Positions 21,711 to 32,979 of a DNA stretch of 64,000 nt are shown piece after piece. Source of the stretch: Warburgia ugandensis. Lineage: Eukaryota; Streptophyta; Magnoliopsida; Canellales; Canellaceae. The notes below the pieces were generated by a model. That model was not told the origin of the DNA, did no database searches, and saw nothing but the letters and a program-made list of their open reading frames with translations. The DNA is taken from positions 47,309,880-47,373,879 of the forward strand of contig CP141132.1 of the NCBI GenBank assembly GCA_035236585.1, given 5' to 3'. The first letter of the stretch is position 1. Each line of letters opens with the position of its first letter. The position numbers were made by a program, and so were the translations under genes.

Positions 21711-22269
21711 ACTGTTGTTTGATGTTGTTGTACTTCACTAACTCAGTTCTAGGCATCTGTTGCTATGATAGTCTACTTTTAGATTATTAGGTTATGGTAT
21801 TGTTAGCCTAAGTAACATTTCCCTTCCACTTGTACTCTATTTTCATAAATTTCCTTTGAGTCTCTCTATGGGGCCTAGTTAAAGTATATCAATGCAATCG
21901 AGATTTGATTTGCTTGGGCTAGGGATACTGGTTGGTAATTAATTTATAAAGTCATCAGTTTCAGGATTTGAGAGATCAGTTGGGAGTAAGTATAAAATTA
22001 AGACCATGTTGCTCCTGAAGAAACACTAAGAGATTGCCTTAATGAATATTACCATACGAGAACTGTATAGTTATAGAGCAATCAAAAGGTTAAGTTACGA
22101 GGAAGCGTTGTATGCATCTCCTTGTAACATCATGAATATTTTTTCAGCAAGATTTCTGAAGTTTGTACAGCATTATATTTTCACTGTTTTATGCATTCCT
22201 CTTGATTGTTTTGTGTCAATACTTGTATAGTCACCTAACAAAGATGCCCTCAGGAACAAGAAATTTGTG
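21711..22269. other. No gene recognised
   Basis: AT-rich sequence up to the LINE insertion at 22284. The 62-codon frame at 22042-22230 has no known motif. Confidence 0.4.
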
Positions 22270-22283
22270 CTTTGATACAATAT

Positions 22284-24277
22284 CATCATCATCAAGGCCT
22301 TATCCCTATTAGGGGTCTGTTACATGAATCTTGTTCCTCCGTTCCCCTCTAATACGTGTCATAGCTTCATTTAGTCCTAAAGGTTTTAAATCTTGTCTCA
22401 CCAACTTCTATCCATGTTCTTTTGGGCCTTTCCCTTGCCCTTTTAGAACCTTCAACTTGGATCTCCTCGCTCTGTCTAACTAGTGCCCTTTTTAGTCTAT
22501 GTTGGACATGTTCAAATCATCTAAGTCTAATCTCCCTCATCTTGGTACCTATTGGTGCTAGTCCTAAGTTTCCTCTAGTGTTTTCATTTCTAATTCTATC
22601 ATTTCTTATCTTGACACTCATCCATCTCAACATTTGCATTTCGGCGATACTCATCCTATGTACAAGTTGTACCTTAACTGCCCAACACTCTAATCCATAG
22701 AGCATGGCTGGCTTTGCAGCCATCTATAGAATTTTTCTTTTAGTTTGAGTGGCACTCTGCGATTACACAAAACTCCAAAGGCGCATCTCCATTTGTTCCA
22801 ATCCGCTTGGATTCTCTGGGTAACCTCCCTCTTAATCTCTCCACTCTCATGAATTATCGATCCCAAGTATCGGAAGTGTTCTTTCAGGGGGCCTTCATGG
22901 TCATCAATCTTTACTGGTGCTCCACTTCTGCTCCTCTCCTTGCTAAAATTGCATTCCATATACTCTGTCTTAGTTCGACTAATTTTAAATCCTTTAGATT
23001 CTATTGTCTCATGAATCAAAACTATAACATCTGCAAATAACATGCATCATGTAATCTCCTCGAGCAGATATTTTGTTAACTCATCTATAACCAACGTGAA
23101 AAGGTATGGGCTCAATGCTGATCTTTGGTGCATTCCTATGGTGATAGGAAAATCACCAGTCTATGCGCTAGTAGTCCTAACGGGTTCAAGGCGTGGAATC
23201 AGCCTCTTGCAAAAATGCAAGGTAAGGCTGCCTACTTTAGGCCATTGTGGCCCGCCCCTTCCCCGGACCCCGCATAGGCGGGAGCTTCGTGCACCGGGGC
23301 TGCCCTTTTTTATACTCCTGTGAAATCCCTCTCTTGCCCAACACCTACCATATTAACTCTCTAGGGATCCTATCAGAAGCCTTTTCTAGGTCAATAAAGA
23401 CCATGTGGAGGTTGCTTCTCATTTTTCGTTATTTCTCCATCAATTGTCTAAGTAAGAAAATAGCTTCTATGGTAGACCTCCTAGGCATGAAACCAAATTG
23501 GTTTTCCAATACACTTATCTCATGCGTAGCCTCTTATCCATCACTCTTTCAAAAGGTTTTATGGTATGACTTATAAGTTTGATCCTCGATAATTAGTGTA
23601 ACTCTGTATGTCTCCTTTATTCTTATAAATTGGTACAACAGAGCTCTTCCTCCATTCATTCAACATTTTTTTCGATTTCACAATGTTGTTAAACAATTTT
23701 GTCAATCAAGCTACCCTAGTATCTCCCATATACTTCTAAACCTCTATTGGTATACCATCAGGCCCTAAAACCTTTCTTGATTTCATCTTTTTCAAAGCCT
23801 CTTTCACTTTAGGTATTCTAATCTTAAGATCATATCTATAATGCCCAACGTTATTTGGGTTTATGGTACTTTCAATCCCTATATTCTCAGGGTAATTGTC
23901 ATTTAGTAATTTTTGAAAGTAACTGTACCATCTTTATTTGATCTTGTCATCTTTGGCTTGTACCCTTTGGTCGTCTCTTTTAATACACTAATGTGGTTTA
24001 AGTCCTTACTCTTCCTTTCTCTTGCTTTTGCGAGTTTAAACACATCTTTCTCACCCCCCTGTTCCTAATTTATTATAGAGATCATCATATACCTTAAGTT
24101 TAGCTTCACTTACTACTATCTTAGCAACTTTTTTGGCATTCTTATATTGCTCAAAGTTTTCATTATTTTTAGTCCTTTGCCTTGCTTTAAAACACACATG
24201 TTTCTCTTTAATAACTTTTTGCACTTTTTCACCCACCATCAAGTTTCCTTTGTTGGTTGCCTTTTACCTTTAGATAA
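22284..24277 (-). mobile_element. RTE-clade LINE, 5'-truncated, with target duplication
   Basis: Minus-strand non-LTR element related to the full copy at 29440-32650. CTTTGATACAATAT occurs at 22270-22283 and 24278-24291, a perfect 14-bp target duplication. The 3' end (left) is the GATGATGAT microsatellite that RTE elements carry in place of poly(A). Readable RT pieces are MLFADVIVLIHE (YADD block mutated to ADV), KTEYMECNFS and FRYLGSIIHESGEI, and a C-terminal HRMSIAEMQMLRWM. Compared with the other copy, a stretch after the YADD block is deleted. The endonuclease part and N-terminus are missing. A SINE sits inside at 23182-23310. It is inactive. Confidence 0.92.
23182..23310 (+). mobile_element. 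Au-type SINE, 5'-truncated, inside the LINE
   Basis: Starts at the B-box region (GGGTTCAAGGC) and continues with the Au SINE body: GCAAGGTAAGGCTGC, then CCTTCCCCGGACCCCGCATA and the end GGGGCTGCCCTTTTT. The A box is missing. Compared with the sister LINE copy, about 48 bp of LINE sequence is absent at the insertion point, so no normal target duplication is present. Confidence 0.88.
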
Positions 24278-24291
24278 CTTTGATACAATAT

Positions 24292-25887
24292 ATGCTGTGA
24301 TTTTGTAACATTTTAGTTTTTATGATTCTTGTTTTTTCCAGTGTTTTCTTAGATGTGTGAAACTGTTTCTTAGAAATGTTACCAATCACTAACCTAAGGT
24401 TGATCATCTGCCCCTGGTTTGGCTATCCTGCATCATGATGTCACTTCTGAATAAAATTGAGTTTAGTTCTTCAAAATTGGGTTTTTTCCTATGCTTTTGT
24501 TCTTTTGCTTCTTCTTGGAATGACAGATTTCATGATCTTGGTTCCTCGACGCCGGAGACAGATTTCATTTTCAATATAGATGTTTAAAAGCTTGATTTAG
24601 GCTTCTTGATCGCCAGATTAGTCAAAGAGCGTAAATGAAATAGGGAGAGAAACATGATGGTTTGACTAGAAAAAGATGAAAGGAGGATTTCTATATAAGG
24701 TTGCTGGAAATTGATTTGCAGTAATTATTTCTCCAAGGCAAGGAAAGCATTATCATGGCTTAGGGACATTGACAGGCATAGCAAGAATCAAAGAAGGGTG
24801 GTTTCTTGCAAACATTCTATTAACTAAATATCAGGTGATAATTAGATATAATTTCCGTGATGCTGCCCCTGAACCTCTTGTATATGATGGTCCTATTAAT
24901 GGTAAGTAGGCATAGGATGTGCCACCTGTAACTTAGTAAAACAGATAATTATCACCGATTTGACCCTGATGTTAAGTGTTGCTTTTCAGATCAAGATATA
25001 CTCAAGTATTTGACAGGATTCACAAATTGGTAACATATGTGGCATAATAGCTCATCGTTAATATCAATATTGGTTCACCATTTTAGTCACGATCATACTG
25101 TACATCGTGGTGCATCTATTTCAAAAGCAACATGAAGTTGGGCTTATCAAGCTTTGCAATGAAAGTATACACGGAGGTGCATCCACGTTAAGAGCAACAT
25201 AAAAGTTGGGCTTATCCAGCATTGTAATGAAAAGTCAAGCTTGTAGCAGCAAATAAAGTTGCAATGTGAGTGTTGTGGTTTCAGCAACTTGTTATAGAGG
25301 TTTGTCTATGACTTCCCTCGTTCTTTTTTTTATGATAGTATTGAGAAGATAGTATCAACTGATTAATGCAGATCCTTTGGCAACCTTTCATATCCTAGGG
25401 GGAAAAAATGGAAGAAGAAGAGAAGATAACTAGGAAAAACCATGAATTCTAGAGCAGTGCTGCTAGTATTTCTCACCTGGGTAACCACATTGGAGCTCTG
25501 GAAAAAAAAACAAAAAATCCTTGAAAGAACTTGTAGTAAAAAATTTATGACGACTTTGTATTTACAAATATGCCATTACTTAAGTACTGAATAGCTGCCT
25601 TTTTTGTTGCTTGCTTTCATGCTAATTGTTCCTTTCAAAATATGAAGCTGATCAACTAACATGAAACGATGATCAAGCTTGTTCTTGATCACAAAGGGTT
25701 GTAATATATCCAAAAGTGGGGTTTAGTGCTTGACAAGATAATATCTATGGGCAAATTTAGATTCTTCAATGGAAAAAAATAATCTAGAATGAATTGTGAA
25801 AGACACAAGTAGAGCACATTTTAGGACAAATAAGAGATTGTTGGTATGGTGTGAAGATGTATATATAATGAGAAAGTAATGGCAATA
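24292..25887. other. No gene recognised; small tandem duplication
   Basis: AT-rich DNA. A duplication of about 70 bp lies at 25104-25236 (GGTGCATC...AGCAACAT...GTTGGGCTTATC twice). A further stretch near 25605-25690 resembles the 108-bp repeat at 28066-28270 (AAGCTNRTCAACTAACATGAA). No exon or transposon domain is visible. Confidence 0.45.
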
Positions 25888-27261
25888 TGTTATATGTCCC
25901 GAGAGAGAGAGGGAGGGGGGTGGTTAATTGGGCCTTAAAATTTTTATAGAAAACTTTTACAAGAAAGTGCTCAAAATAGTGGAACAAGTTTCGAAAACTT
26001 TGGCAAACATGAAGAGCTAGACGCATGGATTTATAATGGTTTGAATCAGCCAACCAAGGCTCATACTTTCACTCTCCCGAAGTATTTTGCTACCTTGAGA
26101 TTCTACTAATCTCTACAGGCTTTTACATACCAGTTGACACTGTGGTAGCCACAAATGAAGGAGTTGTGTACGTGCAGTAATCTCAGACTTCTGACAAACA
26201 CTTAGAAGACTATTCAAGAGAGAACAAGTTGAAGAAGTCTCTCTATGTCAATACATGTAATAACTAATATAAAGAATAGAGAGAGTCTACAGAAACAAAC
26301 AAAGAATAGAAATAATTAGCAAAAAGGCTTGAGGAAGCTTGCTATAGTAGATAGCTTATAGACTTTTTCTTGATTTTTAATGTCTTTTCCTGTTTTTGTT
26401 TTGAAATGAATCATATATATAGTCCCAATTTCAGAAAGATCTTCTGGGGACCAATTTTTATCTGTTGGAGGGCGTCCTTATCCATCTTGGATAAATTCAA
26501 ATTCAAATTGGCAGTTGGCACACTTGTTTCCATTTAGTCGACTAAATTCCCTTTGCAATAAATCTACGTTTTTACCTTTGAAGTATAGTTGAATGTTCTT
26601 CAAGGTCAGTTGACTCCTTTTCAACTCATAAATTGAAACCCATTTGCTTCTTCATTTAGTCAACTTGAATCTGTAATTAGTTGTCTGATTCCTCAAGCAA
26701 GCACTTTGCCTGGAACATTTGGCACACTCAATTTTCAAAATAGTTGGCTAATGCTACAGGTCATTATCCCAGAGTTATTGGAATGAAATAGTCGATTCAC
26801 ACTTAAGATAGTCGTCTTTTTTCATATTAAGTTAAAACACGAGGAAAATCTTCAGTTCTTCAATCTAGCTATGCTTCATCTTCAAATAGTCGCTAAAATA
26901 GAGATCTTCAAGTCTTAGGAAGAACATACAAGAATAGTTGGTTGAGTGTGCATGAATAGTCGACTCGCTTCCATGAAGAATCAACCCAATCTTTCCGTTG
27001 TGATCTAGTCAACTCAATTTCCATTTAGCTGATTCCATTTGCATTCTAGTCAACTGGATCTGCAGCTAAGTCTGGATAGTCAACTCAATTCCAGTTTTAG
27101 TCAATTAAAATTGTTAAACTTACTCATTTTGACCTAAAACTTTATGTTTACAATTCCTGTTTGTTTCTAAACAAAGATATACCTATACACACTTGGAGAC
27201 AAGTTAGAATCGTTCAAATTGATGTTTCATTATCATCAAAATATGGATGCTATGGTCAATA
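25888..27261 (-). mobile_element. Copia-type LTR, probably a solo LTR (third family copy)
   Basis: The left edge, TGTTATATGTCCCGAGAG with a G-rich run and GGTTAATTGGGCC, matches the other two copies. The right edge has CATTATCATCAAAAT and ends near GGTCAATA. CAATA stands directly left of the LTR (25883-25887) and again at its right end (27257-27261), a possible 5-bp target duplication. TTGACT/AGTCAA motifs are again dense (26520-27110). No pol, PPT or PBS adjoins it. Same orientation as the other two copies. Confidence 0.6.
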
Positions 27262-27532
27262 GTATGGAGCAAGAAGAGTAGGCAACACAACATATTCATC
27301 TCTTATTGATGGTCTTCATGGAGTTGGTCAGAATATTTTTAGAACTTATCACACTTATGTATGCCAGTTGTATGTGTTATTACTCAAATATGCATTGAAT
27401 GTTTGTGAATTAAGTTATTATCTCTTGTGCTATTGTGTTTATTTGAGAAGCTCATCAGTCAAAACGAACTGATGATTAACTGTCTTGTGACTACATTTAC
27501 AATGCTGTGTTAATTGAGAGAACATTATTAGA

Positions 27533-27712
27533 CGGGCAGCCCCGGTGTACGAAGCTCTCGCCGAAGCGGGGTCCGGGGAAGGGGCAGACCACAAGGGCCT
27601 AAAGTACACAGCCTTACCTTGCATTTTCCAAGAGGCTGTTTCCACGCCTTGAACCCGTGACCTCAAGGTCACACGACGACAACTTTTACTGTTGCGCCAA
27701 GGCTCCCCTTCT
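27533..27712 (-). mobile_element. Full-length Au-type SINE
   Basis: Read on the minus strand it starts AAGGGGAGCCTTGGCGCAAC, with the A box TTGGCGCAACAG, and then has the B box GGTTCAAGGCG about 45 bases on. The body and the GGGGCTGCCC end are complete. The terminal T run is missing. AGAGAACATTATTAGA at 27517-27532 is repeated with one change at 27713-27728. These promoter boxes are those of a tRNA-derived pol III transcript. Confidence 0.93.
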
Positions 27713-27728
27713 AGAGAACAGTATTAGA

Positions 27729-29421
27729 TGACCTATCCAAATTAAAAACATGAAAAATCAGAGGACAAGCTTGTTCTTGGTTAAACGGGTGGCACAATAT
27801 TGGTAAGAGGGAGATGTAGTAGCTGAGAAAATTAATGTTATCTAGGAAGGATGGCAAGGGATACGTAACTAGAGGATTCTATGTGGAAATATTAGAAAGT
27901 AATGGTGATATTTGGAAGAAGAGAGGAGAATGTGACAAGGGAGAAAACATGATTTCTTATTTGATGATTTTCATGTGATTAGGGTACATGATATCTTTAT
28001 GTACCACTTAAGATTTATAGATATTTCATTATTAAGTACGCATTGAGATTTTTTTTAAACTTTGGCACTTCCTCGCATGCTAGTGTGTTTCTTTTAAGCA
28101 TATGAAGCTCGTCAACTAACATGAATTGATGATCAGCAGCATGTCCTTTCATAAATACAATGTTTATCTCTGTCACTTCCTAGCATGCTAGAGTGTTCCT
28201 TTTAAGCATATGAAGCTTGTCAACTAACATGAATGGATGATGAACAACACGTCCTCACATAAATACATCTACAACTTTTTAGCAATACTAATTTGAGGTA
28301 TTATTTCTTCACTCTCCACCCTTTGTCCTAGAAAAATGTTAAGCAGTCTTATTGCGTTCCATTCTCATATGAATTGTTGGGTGTTGTGGGTGTTGTAGAT
28401 CTTTGATTACTGAACCGTGGGGCATATGCAATTTTGGAAACATATGACTTTCATGAAGTGGTTTGATGGGGGCTGTCATACACATCCTTCAATTCTATCA
28501 TTAGTAAAGGGGCTGTTATCAATTAGAAGGCTCATGTTATATTTCATTTGAGTCATTAGTTGTTAGCCATGTGAATAAAGTTGTTTAATGTTTTATTTTA
28601 AGTTTTAGCCATGTTTGAAGTTAAGTGAAGGATAAAAGAGTTGGCTTGGAGCATGGTTACTGGAATGAGAAATGTATTCAGAAAGCAATTTGTGAAAGAA
28701 AAACACGAAACCTAAAGGAAAACTTTTAAGCGAAATGAAAAAAGTGAAAACATATGAGAAACCTAAGGAAGATGAAAAGGAAAAACTTTATTCAATTTCG
28801 CTTAAAAAAAGTTAAAATCATCTAGTGTGCACCAAAAAAGCATCTTTTCAATTGCTGGAATCATTCAATCCACATGGTTTTGGGTAGTTATGGTGTGGTT
28901 GTGTCGGGCAAAAGGTGACTTATGACCCGTACAGGTTGGGGCAAGGCAAGAATATTGCTACTTGAGTCAGGTTAGGGGTAGAAAACATGACCCAATTGTG
29001 TTTTGCGGTTAGGATTGTGGAGGAAGAACCCCAACCGAAAATGACTCGCATTGATTCAGTTGTTTTCCAATATAATTCCATCTCAGTAGGATAGTTTTAC
29101 TGCATGAAACTTACTGCATAGGGTCTGATCTGTTATTCATCTCTTTGTGACTTCCTCTAGCTTTGATTTGATGTGTGCGAGTTGGATTTGGTTGTCTTTT
29201 TAGGACTCGACCCAAAAGTAGGAGAGTCCAAAATTTTGCCCTGACTGAGCCCATTTCCATCCCTAGTTTTTGACTGCTAGCCATTCAAAGTAGGAGACTT
29301 CAAATAGATGGGTATCATATAAAAGTTGGCACCATGGCATGTTGCAGTGTGTTCACATAGTACCATAATATTCCTCCTATTTAGTATACTTTAGTGTTGG
29401 AATTGTTATATTATGAAATGC
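27729..29421. other. No gene recognised; 108-bp tandem repeat inside
   Basis: No coding or transposon domain is visible. A tandem duplication of 108 bp (28066-28173 and 28174-28270) shares CACTTCCTNGCATGCTAG and ATATGAAGCTYGTCAACTAA. A more diverged third copy is at about 25605-25690, on the other side of the LTR at 25888. The stretch 28900-29260 has GACCC/GGGTC-like short motifs but no defined element. Confidence 0.45.
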
Positions 29422-30218
29422 TTTTCACTTGGAAAATATCATCATCATCAAGACATTATCCTGATTAGGGGTCAGTTGCATGAATCTTGTTCCTTCATTC
29501 CCCTCTATTAAGCTTCATAACTTTATTTAGTCCCAAAGCTTTTAAATCTTTTCTTACCACTTCTATCCATGTCCTCTTGGGTTTTGCCATTGTCCTTTTA
29601 AAACCTTAGACTTGAATCACCTTACTCCTTTTAACCGGTGCCGTTTTTGGTCTTCGTTAGACATGTCTCAACCATCTAAGTTCAATTTCCCTCATCTTGT
29701 TACCTATTGATGTTTTCATTTCTAATTCTATCCTTTATTGTCTTGCCACTCATCCATTTCAACATCCACATTGAGGCGATGCTCATCCTATGTGCATGTT
29801 GTTCCTTAACTGATCAACACTTTGATCCATAGAGCATAGCCAACCTTATAGTCATCCTATAAAATTTTCCTTTTAGGTTGAGTGACACTTTCTGATCACA
29901 CAACTCTCTAGAGGTGCATATCCATTTGTCCCAGCCTGCTTGGATTCTTTGGTAACTTCCCTCTCAATTTTTCCTTTCTGATGAATTATACATCCCAAGT
30001 ATTGGAAGTGTTCTTTTAAGGGGACTTCTTGGTTACCAGTCTTTACTGGTGCTCCACTCCCACTCCTTTCCTTGCTAAAATTGCATTCCATATACTGTCT
30101 TAGTTCAGCTAATTTTAAATCCTGTAGATTTTAATGCATCTCTCCATAACTCTAGCTTTGTTCTTACTCCCTCCCTTGTCTTATCAATCAAAACTATGTC
30201 ATCCACAAATAACATGCA

Positions 30219-31124
30219 CTATGGAATCTCCTCGTGTAGATGTTTTTTTAACTCATCCATAACCAAGGTGAAAAGGTATGGTCTCAGTGCCAATCCTTGG
30301 TGTAATCCTATAGTGATAGGAAAATCACTGGTTTCTTTGCTAGTAGTTCTAACGTTTGTTACCGCTCCCTCATACATATCCTTAATTATGTCTATATACC
30401 CCGGTGAAACCCCTTTCTTGTCCAACACCCACCATATTAACTCTCTGGGGACCCTATCATAAGCTTTTTCGAAGATAATAATGATCATGTGGAGGTCCTT
30501 CCTCATCACTCAATATTTATCTATCAATTATCTGGCAGGAAAATAACTGACATGGTGGACCACCTAGGCATGAAACCAAATTGGTTCTCCTCTACACTTG
30601 TCTAATGCCGTAGCCTCTTCTCAGTCATTGTTTCAAAAAGTTTTATGGAATGGCTTATAAGTTTGATCCCTCGATAATTAGTGCAACTTAATGTCTCCTT
30701 TATTCTTATAAATTGGTACAATAAAACTCTTCCTCCATTCATCCTGCATTTTCTTTGATTTTACAATCTTATTAAACAACTTTGTCAACCAAACTACTCC
30801 AGTATTTCTCATATGCTTCCAAATCTCTATTGGTGTACCATCAGGCCCTAAGGCCTTTCCTAATTTCATCTTTTTCAATGCCTTTTTCACTTCAGATATT
30901 CTAATCATATGGTCATAGCTATAATGTCCATTATTTGGGTTTACGGTACTTTCAATCCCTATATTCTCACGATAACTGTTATTTAGCAATTTTTGGAAGT
31001 AACTTTCCCATTTTTGTTTGATCTCATTATCTTTGACTAATACCCTTTTGTCATCATTAATAATACACTTAATATGGTCTAAGCCCTTACTCTTCTTTTC
31101 TCTTACTTTTGCAAGTTTAAACAC
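30219..31124 (-). pseudogene. RTE reverse transcriptase domain
   Basis: From right to left, the frame 31124-30678 has the entry region with GPDGTPIEIWKHM and WRKSFIVPIYKNKGDIKLH, which is highly typical of plant RTE elements. The next frame (30509-30219) has EKAYDRVPRELIWWVLDKKG, then SDFPITIGLHQGLALRPYLF and VMDEL. Around 30200 the catalytic block reads [10 protein letters not shown] in a further frame. The frame 30091-29873 has MECNFSKERSGSGAPVK and FQYLGCIIHQ, the region downstream of RT. The pieces are in the right order, separated by frameshifts. RT copies the element's RNA at a nicked target. Confidence 0.9.
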
Positions 31125-31608
31125 AATTTTCTCACCTTCTCTTGATCTAAATCTATTATAAAGATCATCATATGCCTTAAGATTAGCTTCACGTACTACT
31201 CTCTTAGCAACCTTTTTATCATTTTTATATTGCTTAAAGTTTTCGTTAATTTTAGTCCTCTATCATGCTTTTAAACACACCCGTTTCTTTTTAATAACTT
31301 TTTGCACCTTTTCACTCTACCACCAAGTTTCCTTTGTTGGTTGCCTTTTACCTTGAGATACTCTTAGGACATCTTTTGCCACTTACTTAATGGACATGAC
31401 TATATTAGTTTACATGATATTTACTTCGTTTTATTGTTCTAGTTTCCTTCTACTATCAACTTATTTATAAATGATGCTACCTTCTCTCCTTTTAAGTTCC
31501 ACTAATTAGTTTTTGGACACCTATTAAGTTCATTTCCTTTCTTCCATCCTTTAATGTAGATATCAATAACCATTAATCTATGTTATTAGGTTAGACTCTC
31601 ACTGGGTA

Positions 31609-32082
31609 TCACCTTACAATCCTAACACATTGATCTTTCGGCATTCCTAAGTAAAAAAAGCCTATTTGGCTTTTATATGGTCTACTTTTAAAGGTTATTA
31701 AGTGTTCATCCCTCTTCCTAAAGCATGTGTTTGCTATAGTTAGGTTATATGTTAAGGCAAAATTAAGTATAGCTTTCTCCATCTCATTTCTTTTGCCAAT
31801 ACTATACCCTCCATGTATGCTATCATATCCTTCTTTTTCTTTTCTTACATGACCATTAAAATTTGCTCCCATAAATATCCTCTCTGTGCTGAGAATGACT
31901 TGCATGACTCCCTTTATATTTTTCCAGAATTGTCTTTTGGTTCTATCTTCTAACCCTACTTGAGGTGCGTATGCACTTATAACATTTATGATCTTCTCTC
32001 CTAGAATAAGTTTTGCTAGTATAATTCCATCATTGGTTATTTTAGTGCCTACAACTTTATCATTTAATTCTTTATCTACCAC
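31609..32082 (-). pseudogene. RTE apurinic-type endonuclease domain, partial
   Basis: A 157-residue frame from the exonuclease-endonuclease-phosphatase fold. It contains INVISAYAPQVG (beta strand with Tyr and Pro typical of the family), then FMGANFNGHVRKEKEGYDSI, where the catalytic GDFN is changed to ANFN, and TFKSRPYKSQIGFFYL, where the usual SQIDYF has lost its Asp. The N-terminal part of the domain can be followed to about 32280 only in pieces. Two catalytic positions are mutated, so the enzyme is dead. Confidence 0.85.
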
Positions 32083-32360
32083 TATCCTTATTCCATTTCT
32101 ATTATTTTCCTTTCCTACGTTCCAGAGCTTATATCCATTTATTTCTTTAGTTTTAGCCCCTTTCCACTTGGTTTCTTAGATACAAGTGATGTTGACTCTC
32201 TCACGTTTTATCATATCCACTAATTATAGACTTTTACATGTCAATGTTTCTATATTCCATGTAGCAATATGAATCGTGTTCTCCTAACCTAGCCTATTCA
32301 CTAGTGCACTTCTCGAACGGTGTGGGAACCCATGCATTCTTTCAGCTGCACCTCGATTTT

Positions 32361-32550
32361 GATGTAGTGCATTGCTTCTGAGAGAATGCTCTAGCAGCCA
32401 TTGCCTATTCTCCTCTGCACCCAGGATCCGATGCAGTGCTTCACTTCTAGGGAACGCCCTAGCATCCCTTGTCCATTTTTCACTGCATCTAGGATCCGAT
32501 GCAGCACGTTGCTTATGTGGAATGCCCTAGTGTAGGGAATGTCAAAAATC
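32361..32550 (-). repeat. Tandem 68-bp monomers at the 5' end of the RTE LINE
   Basis: Three units start at 32361, 32430 and 32498, each with GATGYAGYRCNTYRCTT and then GAAYGCCCTAG-like and CCATT stretches; the first two end AGGATCC. The third is partial. They lie upstream of the endonuclease reading frame and inside the target duplications, so they are part of the element's 5' untranslated region. Confidence 0.85.
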
Positions 32551-32734
32551 AATTCATGCATGGGGTTTGCCACAGGTTTTACTTCTCGGCTGGCACCTGA
32601 TGCAAAATCTTCCTCCTTTATTTGGGCTTGAGACGGGCAGCGGCAGAGTTTTTTCACTTGGAAAATATAATCAAGCAAAAGTACAAGTAGACCCGGTTTT
32701 CTTGATGATCCAAACCATATATGTTCTCTAGACC

Positions 32735-32828
32735 TTGCTATGGATGAGAAGGCAGCCCCAGTGCACGAAGCTCCCGCCTATGCGGGGTCCGGGGAAGGGG
32801 CGGGCCACAATGTTGCTATGGATGAGAA
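32735..32828 (-). mobile_element. Very short Au-type SINE with perfect 16-bp target duplication
   Basis: The SINE part is 32751-32812: GGCAGCCCCAGTGCACGAAG, then CTCCCGCCTATGCGGGGTCC and a GGGCCACAA end. TTGCTATGGATGAGAA flanks it exactly at 32735-32750 and 32813-32828. Only the last 62 bases of the SINE were inserted. Confidence 0.92.
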
Positions 32829-32885
32829 ATGCACCAAAATATGATAACCCATGTGAAATCTTAGCCGTGCTATTTATACCCTTCA

Positions 32886-32979
32886 TACCTACTGTTCGAA
32901 AAGGAAAAATGCACCGGGGCAGGAGCTTTGTGCACTGGGGCTGCCCTTTTATACCTACTGTTAGAAAAGGAAAAATGCA
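32886..32979 (+). mobile_element. Shortest Au-type SINE, 38 bp, with 28-bp target duplication
   Basis: The SINE part is 32914-32951: CCGGGGCAGGAGCTTTGTGC, ACTGGGGCTGCCCTTTTA. The flanking 28-bp direct repeats (32886-32913 and 32952-32979) start TACCTACTGTT and end GGAAAAATGCA, with one mismatch. A target duplication of this length shows that the SINE 3' end alone was integrated. Confidence 0.88.

Larger units (their letters stand above)
29440..32650 (-). mobile_element. RTE-clade LINE, full length, with 18-bp target duplication
   Basis: TTTTCACTTGGAAAATAT occurs at 29422-29439 and 32651-32668, bracketing 3,211 bp. This is the usual size of RTE elements. The 3' end (left) is a short ATCATCATC run on the plus strand. 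Endonuclease pieces lie near 31600-32280 and RT pieces at 29870-31124. The 5' end (right) carries 68-bp monomers. Stops and frameshifts split the ORF, so the copy is inactive, but its target duplication is perfect. Confidence 0.95.

Noticed and set aside
24541..24600. Possible short exon after the TGACAG at 24532
   Set aside because: It runs into stops in all frames within a few codons and shows no homology.
28900..29260. GACCC/GGGTC-like short motifs as a possible telomere-like or MITE repeat
   Set aside because: Scattered, non-periodic, with no inverted ends or target duplication.
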